Shown: piece by piece, positions 41,855-54,600 of the stretch
Layout: the number at the start of each line of letters is the position of its first letter
Position numbering within the stretch: position 1 is the stretch's first letter
NCBI GenBank assembly: GCA_963070105.1
Contig: OY718803.1
Coordinates: forward strand, 1,985,007 to 2,049,006
Reading direction: 5' to 3'
Length of the DNA stretch: 64,000 nt
Origin: Litomosoides sigmodontis
Lineage: Eukaryota > Nematoda > Chromadorea > Rhabditida > Onchocercidae
Made by a program: the position numbers and the translations under genes
Notes under the pieces: generated by a model
Told to the model about the DNA's origin: nothing
The model's database searches: none
Seen by the model: only the letters and a program-made list of their open reading frames with translations

Positions 41855-42995
41855 TTTTTTGCTTCATTTCTGTTAGCCAATTAAATTTGCCTTTCTTTCC
41901 GAAATTGTAGCAATCGGTTGCCAACCCGCACCACCGATCGGTCGAGCAGTGTTTGGCAGTCGTCGTCATCTTCATTTCGCCCCTTCCTCCATCCCCCTTG
42001 CACCCCCTCCCCCTCCATCCCCTCCACCCCCTCTCCACTCTACCTCTTCCTCCGTTTAAACATACCTTCCTTCTTCTTCTTCCTTTTTTTTCCATTTAAC
42101 AATTGTTCATTTCTCAACTATCTGTGTATATATGTGTATACGTGTGTTTAAACGTGTACGTGTACGTGTACGTATGCGTGCATGTGTGCGTGTATGTATG
42201 GATATATGATGTACATAGAAATATGCTTATAAAGGTTGGAGAGGGATGTAATTGAGTGAGAGAGAGAGAGAGAGTTGTCGGATTGTGAAATAATGGACTG
42301 AAAAATGAAAAGGTTGGAGCAGCGATGGGTCTGTTGAAAAAAAAAAAAAGAAAAGAAATGAAAAAAAATTTCACATTAAAATCCTCCAAACTATAAGCAA
42401 TTTAATTTTAATGTTTGTAGCAATTTAGTAGTACAATCACTACCCTTCTACAGTTCGGAAGTGATGGTTGAACGGAGGAGAAATGGTGATATATGCGTAT
42501 ACACCGTTCTACCTCGTTGCCCCCCTCCCCTTTGCTCCCCCCCTACACACCTCCTCCTCTCTTTCATCAACCCGACCGATGCACCACATCTCTCTCTCTC
42601 TCTCTCTCTCCCTCTACCTCTCATTTCATTCCTTTTCCTTTACTTTGTCTCATTTGGGACTAGTTTTTTTTCCTTTCGGCTTCTTTCACCTTTTCTCTCT
42701 TTTAATTTTTGAATTGTTTGTACTCCTCTCTTCTCCCATAATACTTTCAACTGATTTCAATTTTCCTTTTTTCTTCCTATTGCTTTCTTATTATTATTGT
42801 TATTGCCCGTTGTTGATGCATTCTAACCGGATGATGCACTCCTGCTTCGACCGGACCGGAAGGAATTAAATTGATCTGTGATCAATTACCATGTTACTGC
42901 TATCACCCATCATTGATGCACTCCTGTGTTCCACCTGAAAATCATTCATTTCATTATCAGTAAAGGCGGTTCATTCATATAGGTCTGTCAGCTGC

Positions 42996-43117
42996 AACCT
43001 GTATGGATATTAACCTGTTACTTATATAGCCTGTATGAAAATAAACTTGTTAGGTATAGGCTGTGTAGATATCAGCCTATTAGCCTAAGCCTATATAGAT
43101 GTAGACCTGTTATGCTA
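42996..43117. repeat. Four degenerate copies of a 30-bp tandem unit
   Basis: Units begin at about 42996 (AACCTGTATGGATATTAACC), 43028 (AGCCTGTATGAAAATAAACT), 43058 (AGGCTGTGTAGATATCAGCC) and 43088 (AGCCTATATAGATGTAGACC). The three later starts are exactly 30 bp apart. Each unit itself looks like two 15-bp halves built on CCTGTA and CCTGTT. Confidence 0.75.
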
Positions 43118-45288
43118 ATGTAAGAGTAATAATAAATAGACATTTCTGAAAAATGTATTGAAATGTTAGCAGTAACAGAGTTAGATATTATTTATATGTT
43201 AGAAAATGATTTGAATGAAAACAACTGATATCATCAACTTTTAATTGATTTAAACAAAATTAAATTTCATTTGATGTACGTGAATTATTGAAATTGACAA
43301 ATTATAGGTGTGCTTTGGGTGTGAACGATATCAGTGATGATGAAATGTGCTTGTGGCCGTGATGGGATGCACTGATTGGTTGTATTTCAAATTACAGCAA
43401 ATTTTTGTATTTTCAACATTGCTACAAGCAACCACCAAAATTGCAAATGTCATTTGTTGTAGAAAAATTTGACAAATTTATCTTCCAGAATTTTCCGTAC
43501 TGTAAACAAAAGATTACATTGACCGTACAGTTGGTTGTTTTTGCTAATGCATTTTGAGAAGTTGAAAAGTTTATCAAAATTTAAGAGTATGACGGAGAAA
43601 AAAAGTTTTTTTTTGTCCATTTCCATCATTATTTGATTAGTTTAATTTCAAAATAAACAAAAAGTGGTAAATTTTCAATAAATACATCTATTTCTTTCTA
43701 AAGCATTCATAAGAATGAGATGAGAATCACTCGTTTCTTGTTTTTTTCCCTCTCCTAGTGTAATGAAAGTTAGAAGTAAAATTTTTCAAAGAAAAAAAAA
43801 TTAACGAAAATTTTAGGAAACAACTTTAAATTGATCATTAATTTATAAATTAGTTGTTAGTGATGATTTTGGTTTGAATTTCCATTTTTCTTTTTTTTTC
43901 TTCCAATAATTTTACTGTGAATGTTATCAGTTCCCCTCGCTTTTCTTTGTTTCTCTAATGAAGTTATGCAGTTAAATTTTTATTTAAATAACATTTTTTA
44001 ACGATTGTAAGAAATTTACAAAAAAAAAAATGTTGATGATAGCTTCTTTGACCTGATAATCTCCCAATCATTCCTTGTGACATACACTACTTAACCTCTA
44101 TCAGATATCAGTAGCTGATGGTATGAGAAATAGTATGTACAGATTGCAGGACAAATGCGATACATTTCAAAAAAAAAAAAAAAAAAAGAGGAAAATTTTT
44201 TCCCTCAAATGTATTTGATGTTTTGCAAACGAATATGCAATTATCAAAAATTTTTGCATTTTACGATTTAAATTTTTAAACGAAAACCGAAAGACTTGTT
44301 TGATTGCTTTTCTTTCTTTCCCTTTGTATTCGTTGCTCAAACTGTCTTTTTCCTGAAATCACTCATTGTAGTTCGTACGATTAATTCGGTTCCGTCGTTC
44401 TGCTGCTACACCGACGATGATGATAGCACATAGATTTAATGAGGCGGAAAGTTGACAAGAATGGAACGATCAACTAATGTATGTGGGTGAATTTTAATTA
44501 ATTAATTAATTTTTATTTATGAATACTTATTTTAATTAATGAAATTTTGTAAGTCTTCAAAAATTTCTAGCACTACTTTTTTTCTAGCCTGTTTTGTTTG
44601 AGCTATGCGAGAGGATGATGATAGCGATGTGATCGAAGATCAATCTGATGTTATTTTATAAATAATTTGAATTTTATTGCAAACGATATACTTGCTTGCT
44701 ATCATTGTTACTAACAAAAAAAAAACGGAAAAAAACTGTTTTCTTAAGTTTTTTAAAGATTGTAATACGTTTGGTACGTTTGTGAGAATAGCATCGAAGG
44801 TAAGTAATGTTGTAAATTTCATCTCTTCCGTTAACAATTTCAACTACACTTACTATCATCATCAGTTGTTGTCTGATTACTCTCAGTGAACGTTTTCAGT
44901 TATATCGGAAATGGTTAATTTTTTATTTTGTTTTTTTTTTGTTAAATTTTACTAAAACATTTTGGGGGGTTTTTTTTGTTATTTTCCTTTCCTTCTGTAT
45001 TTTCAGCAATTTTTTTTTGTCAAACTTGTTTCTTCCAATAATCACTCGGTATTTTTGATCATTAATTATTCTTCTAAATGTTTAACATACTAATTAATAA
45101 TGTAATATCTTTATACAACAGGTGGAGAAGAAGAAGAAAAAAAAAACAAGCAAAATTTAGACTGTTTGTTTGTTTGTTTGTTTTTTTTGCACGCAACGTG
45201 GAAATGAAAGACGTGCGCAACGTGAAAATGAAATGCAATATGTTTACAATGATAAATTGGTTGAATTTGACGTGTATGATACTTGTTT

Positions 45289-45506
45289 CATTTTCATACT
45301 GCGTACCTTTAATGTTTCACTGTTATTTGAAAGTATCATTTTAGGGTAATTTCAGTGCTACTGAAATTAACTGCTGTAAGAGAAGGCCCCCGCTGCTCAT
45401 TTTCATACTGCGTACCTTTAATGTTTCACTGTTATTTGAAAGTATCATTTTAGGGTAATTTCAGTGCTACTGAAATTAACTGCTGTAAGAGAAGGCCCCC
45501 GCTGCT
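45289..45506. repeat. 109-bp perfect tandem duplication
   Basis: Copies at about 45289-45397 and 45398-45506 appear identical. Each runs from CATTTTCATACTGCG to GGCCCCCGCTGCTC and contains the near-palindrome AATTTCAGTGCTACTGAAATT. The second copy ends about 60 bp before the miR-9 hairpin. Confidence 0.92.
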
Positions 45507-45554
45507 CACTGAAATTTGCACCACTGACTGATGTTTGCAACGCTTGCATTGGAA

Positions 45555-45650
45555 ATGCAATTGGCGATTTCTTTGGTTATCTAGCTGTATGAGTATTGCA
45601 TAAGTTCATCATAAAGCTAGACGACCGGAGTAATAGCTTCTGCACAGGCC
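45555..45650 (+). ncRNA. mir-9: miR-9 microRNA precursor
   Basis: The 23 bases at 45570-45592 start TCTTTGGTTATCTAGCTG and, as I remember it, equal the bilaterian miR-9-5p sequence end to end. The opposite arm (45609-45630, TCATAAAGCTAGACGACCGG) resembles miR-9-3p / C. elegans miR-79 (AUAAAGCUAG seed). Pairing 45571-45592 with 45609-45630 gives 17 Watson-Crick pairs, 3 G:U wobbles and 2 mismatches around a 16-base loop: a normal Drosha/Dicer hairpin. miR-9 controls neuronal genes in many animals. It lies in intergenic DNA about 6 kb upstream of the nuclear receptor ATG on the same strand, so it could be its own transcription unit or lie in a longer transcript. Either arm could be the dominant product; the nematode homologue miR-79 uses the 3' arm. 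Confidence 0.93.
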
Positions 45651-46913
45651 ATCGTCCATCCAAAACCGGTCAACAACAATCTCTTGCCAATTCAATAATA
45701 ATTTGCGAACTTTCACCGGTCACTTCTTCATCCTTCTTTTCTTTTTTTTTTCTTTCTTTGTGAAATAATCACGAGTGAAGGAGGATGAGGTGTGTTGACG
45801 TATGATTTGCTATTTGAAATGATAGATGTGTGAATTGATGAGTTTGAAAATTTGATAAAAAATTAGTAGAATTTGAGGAATGGAAAATTTATGAGGGAAA
45901 AAAGCTTTTTTTTTTGCGTGATATAGCCTCTATGGAAGAAGAGCTAGTTTAATTTATCTTAAATTTCATAGTCTTTTTTTTTTCTTTTTTTTGCTTCACT
46001 AGTTAATGGCTGTTACAATTTTTCCTCTCACTTTTGACTTTTGCAGTAAGTTTGTGACAATAATTAAATTTAATTGAAATATCCTTTTATTTAGTTGTGC
46101 AATTTGAAAGTTTTTCTTAAGAATTTGCCTTAATTCATTTATTATTGTTAATTTATCATAATTTTCACCAATTCATTGGTGAAATTCATTGGTAAAATTG
46201 GTGAAAAACCAATCCAATTCTTAATTCACCAGTTTATGATTTCAGTAATTGTAATATTTGTCCATGCGGGAAAATGTTGAATTTTCCGATAATTTAACAG
46301 TATGATTTGGGGATGTATGTTAGCACTGCGCTAGTTACAAAAGTTACAAGTTGCAAGATTCAAGTTTAAGATTAAAAGTTTTTTTAGCTACAAGTTACAA
46401 GATTAAAGTTAGTTACACTAGTTACAAAATTAAAGTTAATATGTCAGTAAAATTTCCATTCATTCAATTAAGCCCAGAGCAGATGATGATGATGAGATTA
46501 TTTGAAGCGAGAGAAATCTTTACACAGATATTTTGTTAATTTCAAATTAATCTTTGAACGGTGAAAATAAAAAGATACGCTTCACAAAATGAGAAAAATA
46601 GGTTTACCTTAATCTCTTGAATCTTGTTGAAAAGTGTTTGCTTGTTGATTCTAAATATTGAAACACTTTTTTGTTTTTTGTTTTTTTTTTTGAAAACTGT
46701 TCCGCGATTCGTAAACTGTGACATTCTGCCTGAAGGATGATGATCTCTTATTTGGCTTAAGCAGTTAGTATGTAGTGCTTTCAAAAATTATGACATTATG
46801 CGGATAATTTTAAATGAAAAAAGAAACTTAAAACTATTCATCAATTATTGATTATCATTTAAAAAAACAAAAAATCAATTATTAATCTTCAATTAACAAT
46901 TGTCGAAAAGTTT

Positions 46914-47576
<663 letters not shown>

Positions 47577-47857
47577 TACTGCTTTTAAATAAAGATTGGA
47601 ATGAGATGTAAATGATTAGGCATGAAATAATAATTAAAAGTCTTCATGCAACTGGGAAAGAAAGAAATGGAAGAAGAAGCATAGAAGAGGGAACGGAGCA
47701 GTATGAGTTGTGGAATGACATCAATCATCAATTGATATTACCTTTCGATCCTTTCTTTCGCATGCCTTTGAGGTGACACGCTGCTTTTGTCAGAGTTTTT
47801 TTTCCAAACCACATTGAAATGAAATATCACGCTACATCCCTCTCCTCCGTGTTGTTG

Positions 47858-47886
47858 GATCAGATCAGATCAGATCAGATCAGATC
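47858..47886. repeat. (GATCA)n pentanucleotide repeat
   Basis: About six units of GATCA, a short self-complementary-core repeat. Confidence 0.85.
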
Positions 47887-48891
47887 AACTGAAATGAGTT
47901 GCAGGCGTTTATTTTCTTGTTGTTCTTTTTTTTTCACGTAACGATATTTACCTTCCTTGGAAACATTCAGAAGCTTCACATTTTTATGAAGCATTCACAA
48001 GGTGTTCTTCAATTTCAATTTGCCTTTTTTGAAAAGCATTCTAAAGGTTTGAAATTTACCCGGTGATGAAGCGTTCAGATGGCTCATATTTTTGACGGTG
48101 TAATTCTCTGTATTTGAATGGAGTTCGTTCTCTTTGCTTTCCATTAACCGCAATCACAATTAAATAAATAACTGATAAACGATATTTTCATGCAAACTTG
48201 ATTACGGCACCTCTTCATGTGCCACACCTATGCCTATCACATGTTTGAACAATTTCAAACGAAAAAAAAAGCGGAAAAAAGCAGAATGATTACTTCCTGC
48301 ATGAGCTGATTACTCTTTCAGTTGCGGTAATCATATGACAGAAGAATGGAGTGATAAGTGATAAGAAAATACTGCAAACAGGTTTCTGTTTTCCAACAAG
48401 GACAATTTATCAGTGGTTGATCGTTCGTTGTAAATTGTAGAATGGAAGCCAGTTAATCGGAAAGTCTTTTCAAGTCATATTTTAAACGTAAGTGTTATTT
48501 TTGAAGGCACTTATGCTGATTACAGTATCATATTTTCTTCTAACACTTGATAAGGATGGTGATATTCAAATACATCAAGGTATGCATCTTAATAATTTAC
48601 GAATTTCCAAGCGTGCATTTCCCGACTTCTGAGGTAACGTAAAAAGTACGTGTGTGATAGATAGAGAGCAAGAGTGCCCGTCTGCTGCACGCATTTTGAA
48701 AAAGCCGAAACTTTGTTGACCATTGCGTCCATTTAAACTTACAAATGCGTAAATGAAATATTAACTGTTCAGGCATAAATGCAAGTAAACAATCAATGCC
48801 GAAATAATCAAAGAGTACCGCCTAAGATAAACGTTGAATTTGCAGAAGTAGTGATGAGAAATTGGCAAATTTGATGTGCATTTTCCGCATA

Positions 48892-49239
48892 CTCTGTCAA
48901 TACATTAAATTATTAAGTAAATAATTTAATTATTTTTAAACTTAATAAATTACTGATTTAATATTACTGTAATAATTGTTTACCGAATAATTTATGAATA
49001 TCTGTGGACAGATAGCATTTCCACTATTGCATATTGAATGCTTGCCAATATCAATTACCTGATTGCAGTTGCGCACTCGTGCAATGATCATGACCTCACT
49101 TAACTTAATGCTATCCTATTTATCCACAGATATTCATAAATTATTCGGTAAATAATTATTACAGTAATATTAAATCAGTAATTTATTAAGTTTAAAAGTA
49201 ATTAAATTATTTACTTAATAATTTAATGTATTGACAGAG
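48892..49239. mobile_element. Foldback MITE with TA target-site duplication (Tc1/mariner-like)
   Basis: Left arm 48892-49019 (CTCTGTCAATACATTAAATT...) and right arm 49106-49239 (...AATTTAATGTATTGACAGAG) are inverted copies over about 125 bp with only a few differences (for example ATTGTTTACC versus ATTATTTACC and a small indel near the inner end). The loop is 86 bp. TA dinucleotides flank it at 48890-48891 and 49240-49241, the target preference of Tc1/mariner elements. There is no coding capacity, so it would be a non-autonomous MITE moved in trans. The phrase AACTTAATGCTATCCT at the inner end of the right arm (49102-49117) recurs just outside the element (49245-49260). Confidence 0.82.
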
Positions 49240-50318
49240 TATAAAACTTAATGCTATCCTGTACGTCTATCGTTTCCGCTGCTAACACTCAACGTAATAT
49301 TAGCTTAATAATTTTGAAATAATCGAAAAAAAAACGATCAATTTGTTGCAACAAAGTTGAATAACTTTGATAATTTGAGTTTGGAAGAATTTGGAGCACA
49401 GAGATATCTATGAAGAATTTTAAAATAATACAAATTATTTTGGTAAGGAATTTTTGATGAAAAAAAAAGCAATCATCTAATTTGACAATTTAAAGTGTAT
49501 GAGGCGAGATGATAGGATTACATTTGCTGATTGATGCTACTTTCTTCAGCTCCTGAAAATCATCCGAAGCTTACGGTAGCTATGTGGTTATTTACCTGTA
49601 CAGCTATTAATCAATTACCTGAAATTAAATTACTAGGGAAGATAACTAATAATATTATTTTTAGGGAGAAACAAGTATTGGTATCGGACTGAAGAAACAG
49701 GAAGCAGCCTGAAACACACATGCATACGTACGCGTGTACACACGCATACACAAATAATTTGGTCAGAGTAAATTTACATGTAACAAAAACATAAATGAGA
49801 ATTAATTTAATGAAATTACAAATTGAATTAAATTATACCTTACTTTTTACTAATTTATTGGCAATTTTATTATTTACGGATGATTTTTCCTTTTGATATT
49901 ACCGCACTCATAGGCATAATTTGTGGCGCACCTGTTCTTTTTTCCCTTCCTTTTTTTTCGAATCAAATGGAAGCAATAAAACTAAATTCGAATAAAATAA
50001 ATTTGAATAAAAATTTTTTTGTCCCTTAGCAGAAATTATTAATCAATGATATGCTAGATGCCTTTTTTTTTTTAAGAAATACGAGATGAAATGAAATGAT
50101 AGATGATGAACGATCGTTATTACGCACAGCACCTGGCAACAAATTAGCAATGAAGAAATGAGTAACAATTTGCTAGCTAGACTGGAAATATCAGTTACGT
50201 ATACGTATAAGACGTTTAAAACGTCATACACCTGAGCTACATGATGAATTTATTAATTTACTGAATGATTTATTATCCTAAAATAATAGAAGCAAATAAC
50301 ACTGCAAATATTTTGTGT

Positions 50319-50450
50319 TACAATGGCTAATTAATTTAAAATTACCATTAATAGTTTGGAATTACAATGGCTAACGAATTTAAAATTACCATTAATAGTT
50401 TGGAATTACAATGGCTAACGAATTTAAAATTACCATTAATAGTTTGGAAT
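50319..50450. repeat. Three tandem copies of a 44-bp unit
   Basis: TTACAATGGCTAA starts at about 50319, 50363 and 50407. Each copy ends ACCATTAATAGTTTGGAA. Copies 2 and 3 share AACGAATTT where copy 1 has AATTAATTT, so the last two are the most recent duplication. Confidence 0.9.
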
Positions 50451-51421
50451 TTTATTTTATTTTTTTCACATTTCTTCCACATCTTTTTTCCCTCCCGCTA
50501 AATTGCTGTTGAATCGTTTGAAACTGTAATAGCAATAATTTTGGCTTTCCTTTCCTTTTTATAAAGCGTTCGTTTCATTCTTAAAATTTTTGATTGCTGA
50601 GGGCAAGCTTAGACTGAAGTGCTTAGCACTAGCATATTAATAAAATAGATGCTAACGTGTTGCTGTTGTGAGAGTGTTTGTGAATGTAAAAGCGCAATAT
50701 TCCCTCTCTAGTGAAGCTTGAAAAATTTAGTTTAAAGTATGTATTTATTCATTCCATTCATTAGCATATGCACTTACTTATCAAATCACACCTTTTATTT
50801 ACACAATCTCTTCTCTTCTCTCTCACTTCAATTTGAAATTTAACCTTTTTTTTATAAAATTTAATTTTTATTACGATAAGAGCAAAAAGAAATTGGCGTA
50901 TTTTGAAATGCTTCTTTTTTTTGTTGTTAATTTTAAAAGCAACAGCAATTAATCTATTAATCATCGTTGTTTATTAAATTACTGTTTTTTTATTACTATT
51001 ATTTTTGTTATTAAATAATTCAATTATCATTGCTACTATTAATAATTCAATGTTTGTGTAAAATTGCAATTAATCATTTGAAATGAATGAAAATCATTTT
51101 TTGCTTAAAAATACAATTGAAAGAAGAAGGAAATTGCCGAGCAGACATAAAATGAATATTCAAATTTTTGCTACAGCACTCGACTACCACTGCAATCATT
51201 GACCTGAAAAGGTAGATGAGAGGAAAAAAAAAGCGTTTGCTAGGGGACGATTGCGCCATCATCGTTCGCATCCTCATTCCTCGCCTGCAACTAGCGCCCA
51301 CTCACTTATCTGTTGCTCGAGCTCGAGGAATGAAAAGGAAAGAAAAAAAAAAGGCAGAAGCGCGTAGTAGGCCCATTTAGAGCGGTGGTATGACATATTT
51401 GATTTCATTCCGTCTGCCTAT

Positions 51422-51513
51422 CCGGTCGTACTGCGTGTTTGCTCATTTGACACGACCGGCTAACAGATATAATTTACAGGTGCAGTTTGCGCTTGCGCAA
51501 CCGGCGTTGACCT
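51422..51513 (+). promoter_or_regulatory. GC-richer promoter-like patch upstream of the nuclear receptor
   Basis: An 8-bp perfect inverted repeat CCGGTCGT (51422-51429) / ACGACCGG (51452-51459), an NRF1-like TGCGCTTGCGCA (51488-51499) and a nuclear-receptor half-site TGACCT (51508-51513; AAGGTCA on minus) lie 150-240 bp upstream of the receptor ATG in otherwise AT-rich DNA. Promoter role is inferred from position and composition. Confidence 0.4.
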
Positions 51514-51663
51514 TAAATGATGGATGCTACTACCACCATCTTCTTATTGTGTTTTTTTTTTAAAGCAAAATTCAGGGCGTGGTTTACGTGAAAGAGAGGA
51601 GGTACTTAGTCTAATTCCTCATTGCACAGCAACACTGATATCTATCTATCTATCTAGTCGAGG

Positions 51664-54600
51664 ATGGAAGTGGTAAAAATGCCGAATGATCCGACTGCAG
51701 CAACTCATTTACGACAACGTAGCAAAGGTAAGTGAACTAACAATTCACCTACTTTCAATATTAGTATTACTACATCGAATTCAATAATTAATTTAAAAAT
51801 TGAATTGTTTTTTTACAAAAAAAAATAATTTAATTCTTTAAAATTACACGGAAATTATAACGTTTTAAAATTAAATTAAATTTTAAAATCAATGAAAAAC
51901 TAAATTAAATTGTGAAATATTTAAATTTTACCACTTTTCCCTCTCTAAATTTACTTATTTTAGCGATTATTAAATGGAAAAAAAATGACTAATTAAAAAA
52001 AAAGCATAAGCGAAAAATGATACAGTTAAATCAAATTTAAATCATTCCCACTAACGTTGCAGTACAAAATGTGGTTGAGAATAAAGGAAAAAAAAGCAAG
52101 TAATAAAATTAGTTCCATTTTAACTTCCAATTCTTTAATTCTTTTTTTTCCATTTTAACTTCCAATTCTTTAATTCTTTTTTTTTCAGTTCAATGTAAAA
52201 ATTGCATTGAAATTTGCATATAATTGTTAGTATCGTTTGATGTTACGTTACTTATTGTGCATAGCGGTGTGCAGTTGGCTTGAATGCAACAATTAAATTT
52301 TACTGTGAAAAATTTTCCGACATCCTACCGTAACCGATCGTTTTGTTTTTCCGTTGCTATTTTGTTTTCGGCAACTAACACCGAAAAGTTTTTTATGCTA
52401 CCGAAAATTTTGGACAATTTTACAACGCTGGTTGTAAAATATTATTGTGGTAATTGCTTCCAAGATAATTATCACTCATTGATTACTCCGCTCATATTCA
52501 CTCATAAAATGCGAAAGGAAATAGTGTATTTAAAGTTAAGTGAAATTTGAAATATTTTTTCAATTTTCATCAAATAAGGTGTAGTGTGTTACAGAGAAAA
52601 AATTTTAACACATAGCTGCAAAAAGGACGAAATTTCATCTGTTACTTTTGTTAGTTATTTTTGCTCTAATTTTAATTGTGTTGATTTTTGTACGAATTTA
52701 ATTTTCAATTAAAAGTGCGGCACTAATGAATTTAAACAATGAAATGTATTAGTGTAATTGTTTAAATTTAATTTGATTGTGAGTAAATTCTGTTAAATAT
52801 GTTTAGAGTGTCAAAATTGGTTTTCGCTCTTATTTTTCAATTTCAATGTAAGTAAACGAGGTGGTATTTAGCTGCATCTCAGGCTCAGGTTGAAAAACTC
52901 ATAATTTTGATGCCAGCAACTTGTGCTACCGAATCTAAGACGCAGTTGTGATGACTTAATTTAGATGCTCAGCAACTTACAGTACTGCTTCCATGACTCG
53001 GTTGCGTGATCCGTAATTTAGGTGCTAACTGTTTTGTATAGTTGTTGTTTCTGCGTACCGTACTTTCCTAGGATATCATTTCATAGCAGTACTGGAAGTT
53101 TGATAAGTAATGTGGTGAAACTTTATTTCAGATATTTCGCTAGTTCTCACTATTAATTGTTTATAATTGATAATAATTAAAAAAAATTCTGCATTTTTTT
53201 TTGATCGCTAGAAAATGTTGAAAAGAATTTTTTTAATTGACACAATTTAATTTGCCACAAAAAAAAACACAAAGCATGCACCTCAACTGTGATCCTTTCA
53301 GTAATTATCGTCGCACGAGGAACTGTAAATTGTACAAATGCAACTGTAAATACAGTAATCTATTTGAGTTGCGGAAGAGAGTAAAGAAAGCGAGAAGAGC
53401 ATAAATTCTCTATTTGATAACAAATTTTCATACTAATATCAATTAATTAATTTTTTTCCCAAAAAAAAAAACTTTCATTACTTTTTTTGAGATGAATTTC
53501 ATGGCAGTCCTGAATGTTTTATAAGATCATTTTTTTTCTTTTTGTTTTTTGATAAAATTTCTGCTGGATATTTTGCGATGTCTTCAGTATTCAGTTTTTT
53601 TTTTGGAATTTTTTTTTTTTTAAAAAAGAAAGAAGTTACTCTGAACTCTGTATTTCCCTCCATTTTCTCTGCAATTCAAATGTTTCTGAAGATGAGCTGA
53701 TGGTTGGATAAGTGTTAGGGTCAAAGAGTTGCGTCATTTGCGTAGCGTAAAAATGTGCTTAGGTCATTGGGATGGGAAAATTGCTGGTCACACCAATCTT
53801 CCTATGAATTCGGTTTATTTCTAAAAATGATACTGTACAAGACTATCATTGGTTATGCAAATTTAGACGAAATAATAAAATGTAGCAAAATTTTTTGTTG
53901 CAATGAATTTTAGTAAATTTGCTTTTTTTTTCTCTTATTCCGAAATACTCGCTATTGCTATGTTCAACTTATGAAATTAAATAAAATTTGTTACAAAAAT
54001 TAAGTTTTTGTACAATCAAATAATTGCTTGATAGTTTAAAAAGTATAATTTAACAAAATTTGTGTAAATTAATTCAATTTACTAAATTAAGGAAAAATGG
54101 TGTAAAATGTATTGACCAGTTTTTGCTTACTCAAAATGCGAATGTAATTTTAAATTCAAAATATTCCAAGCATTATTTAGTATTATCAAATGCAACAAGA
54201 AGGTGTGCCTTGGACTAATTTAATCTGAAATGAAAGTAGAAGTAGAAGGTATTACTAATAATAAATATATAATAATAATGTAATTTTAGCAATACCGTAT
54301 CTGCCACGTTACATGAAACCAGGTCAGCCATGTGTTGTATGCGGTGATAATGCGACCGGTTTACATTACAGGTGCCTCTTCCACTTCATTTTGAAAAAAC
54401 ACTTAATAGGACAGCAAAAGGAAATTTTATAAATTTTACAAATGTTGAAATAATTTTTTTTAAAAAAAAAAGGTGGAAATCATTAATTTCTAATTTATTT
54501 GAGAGCAATAACATGTGAAGGATGCAAAGGTTTCTTCCGACGGACAGTTCAGGTAAGAAATGAAATTACTTGTCAAATTTTAAAAGGCTAAACTTTATTT

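Noticed and set aside
41706..42095. GC-richer open frames on both strands next to the CA repeat
   Set aside because: Composition is driven by CCTCC/GGAGG tracts and the CA repeat; no splice-consistent gene model or known motif.
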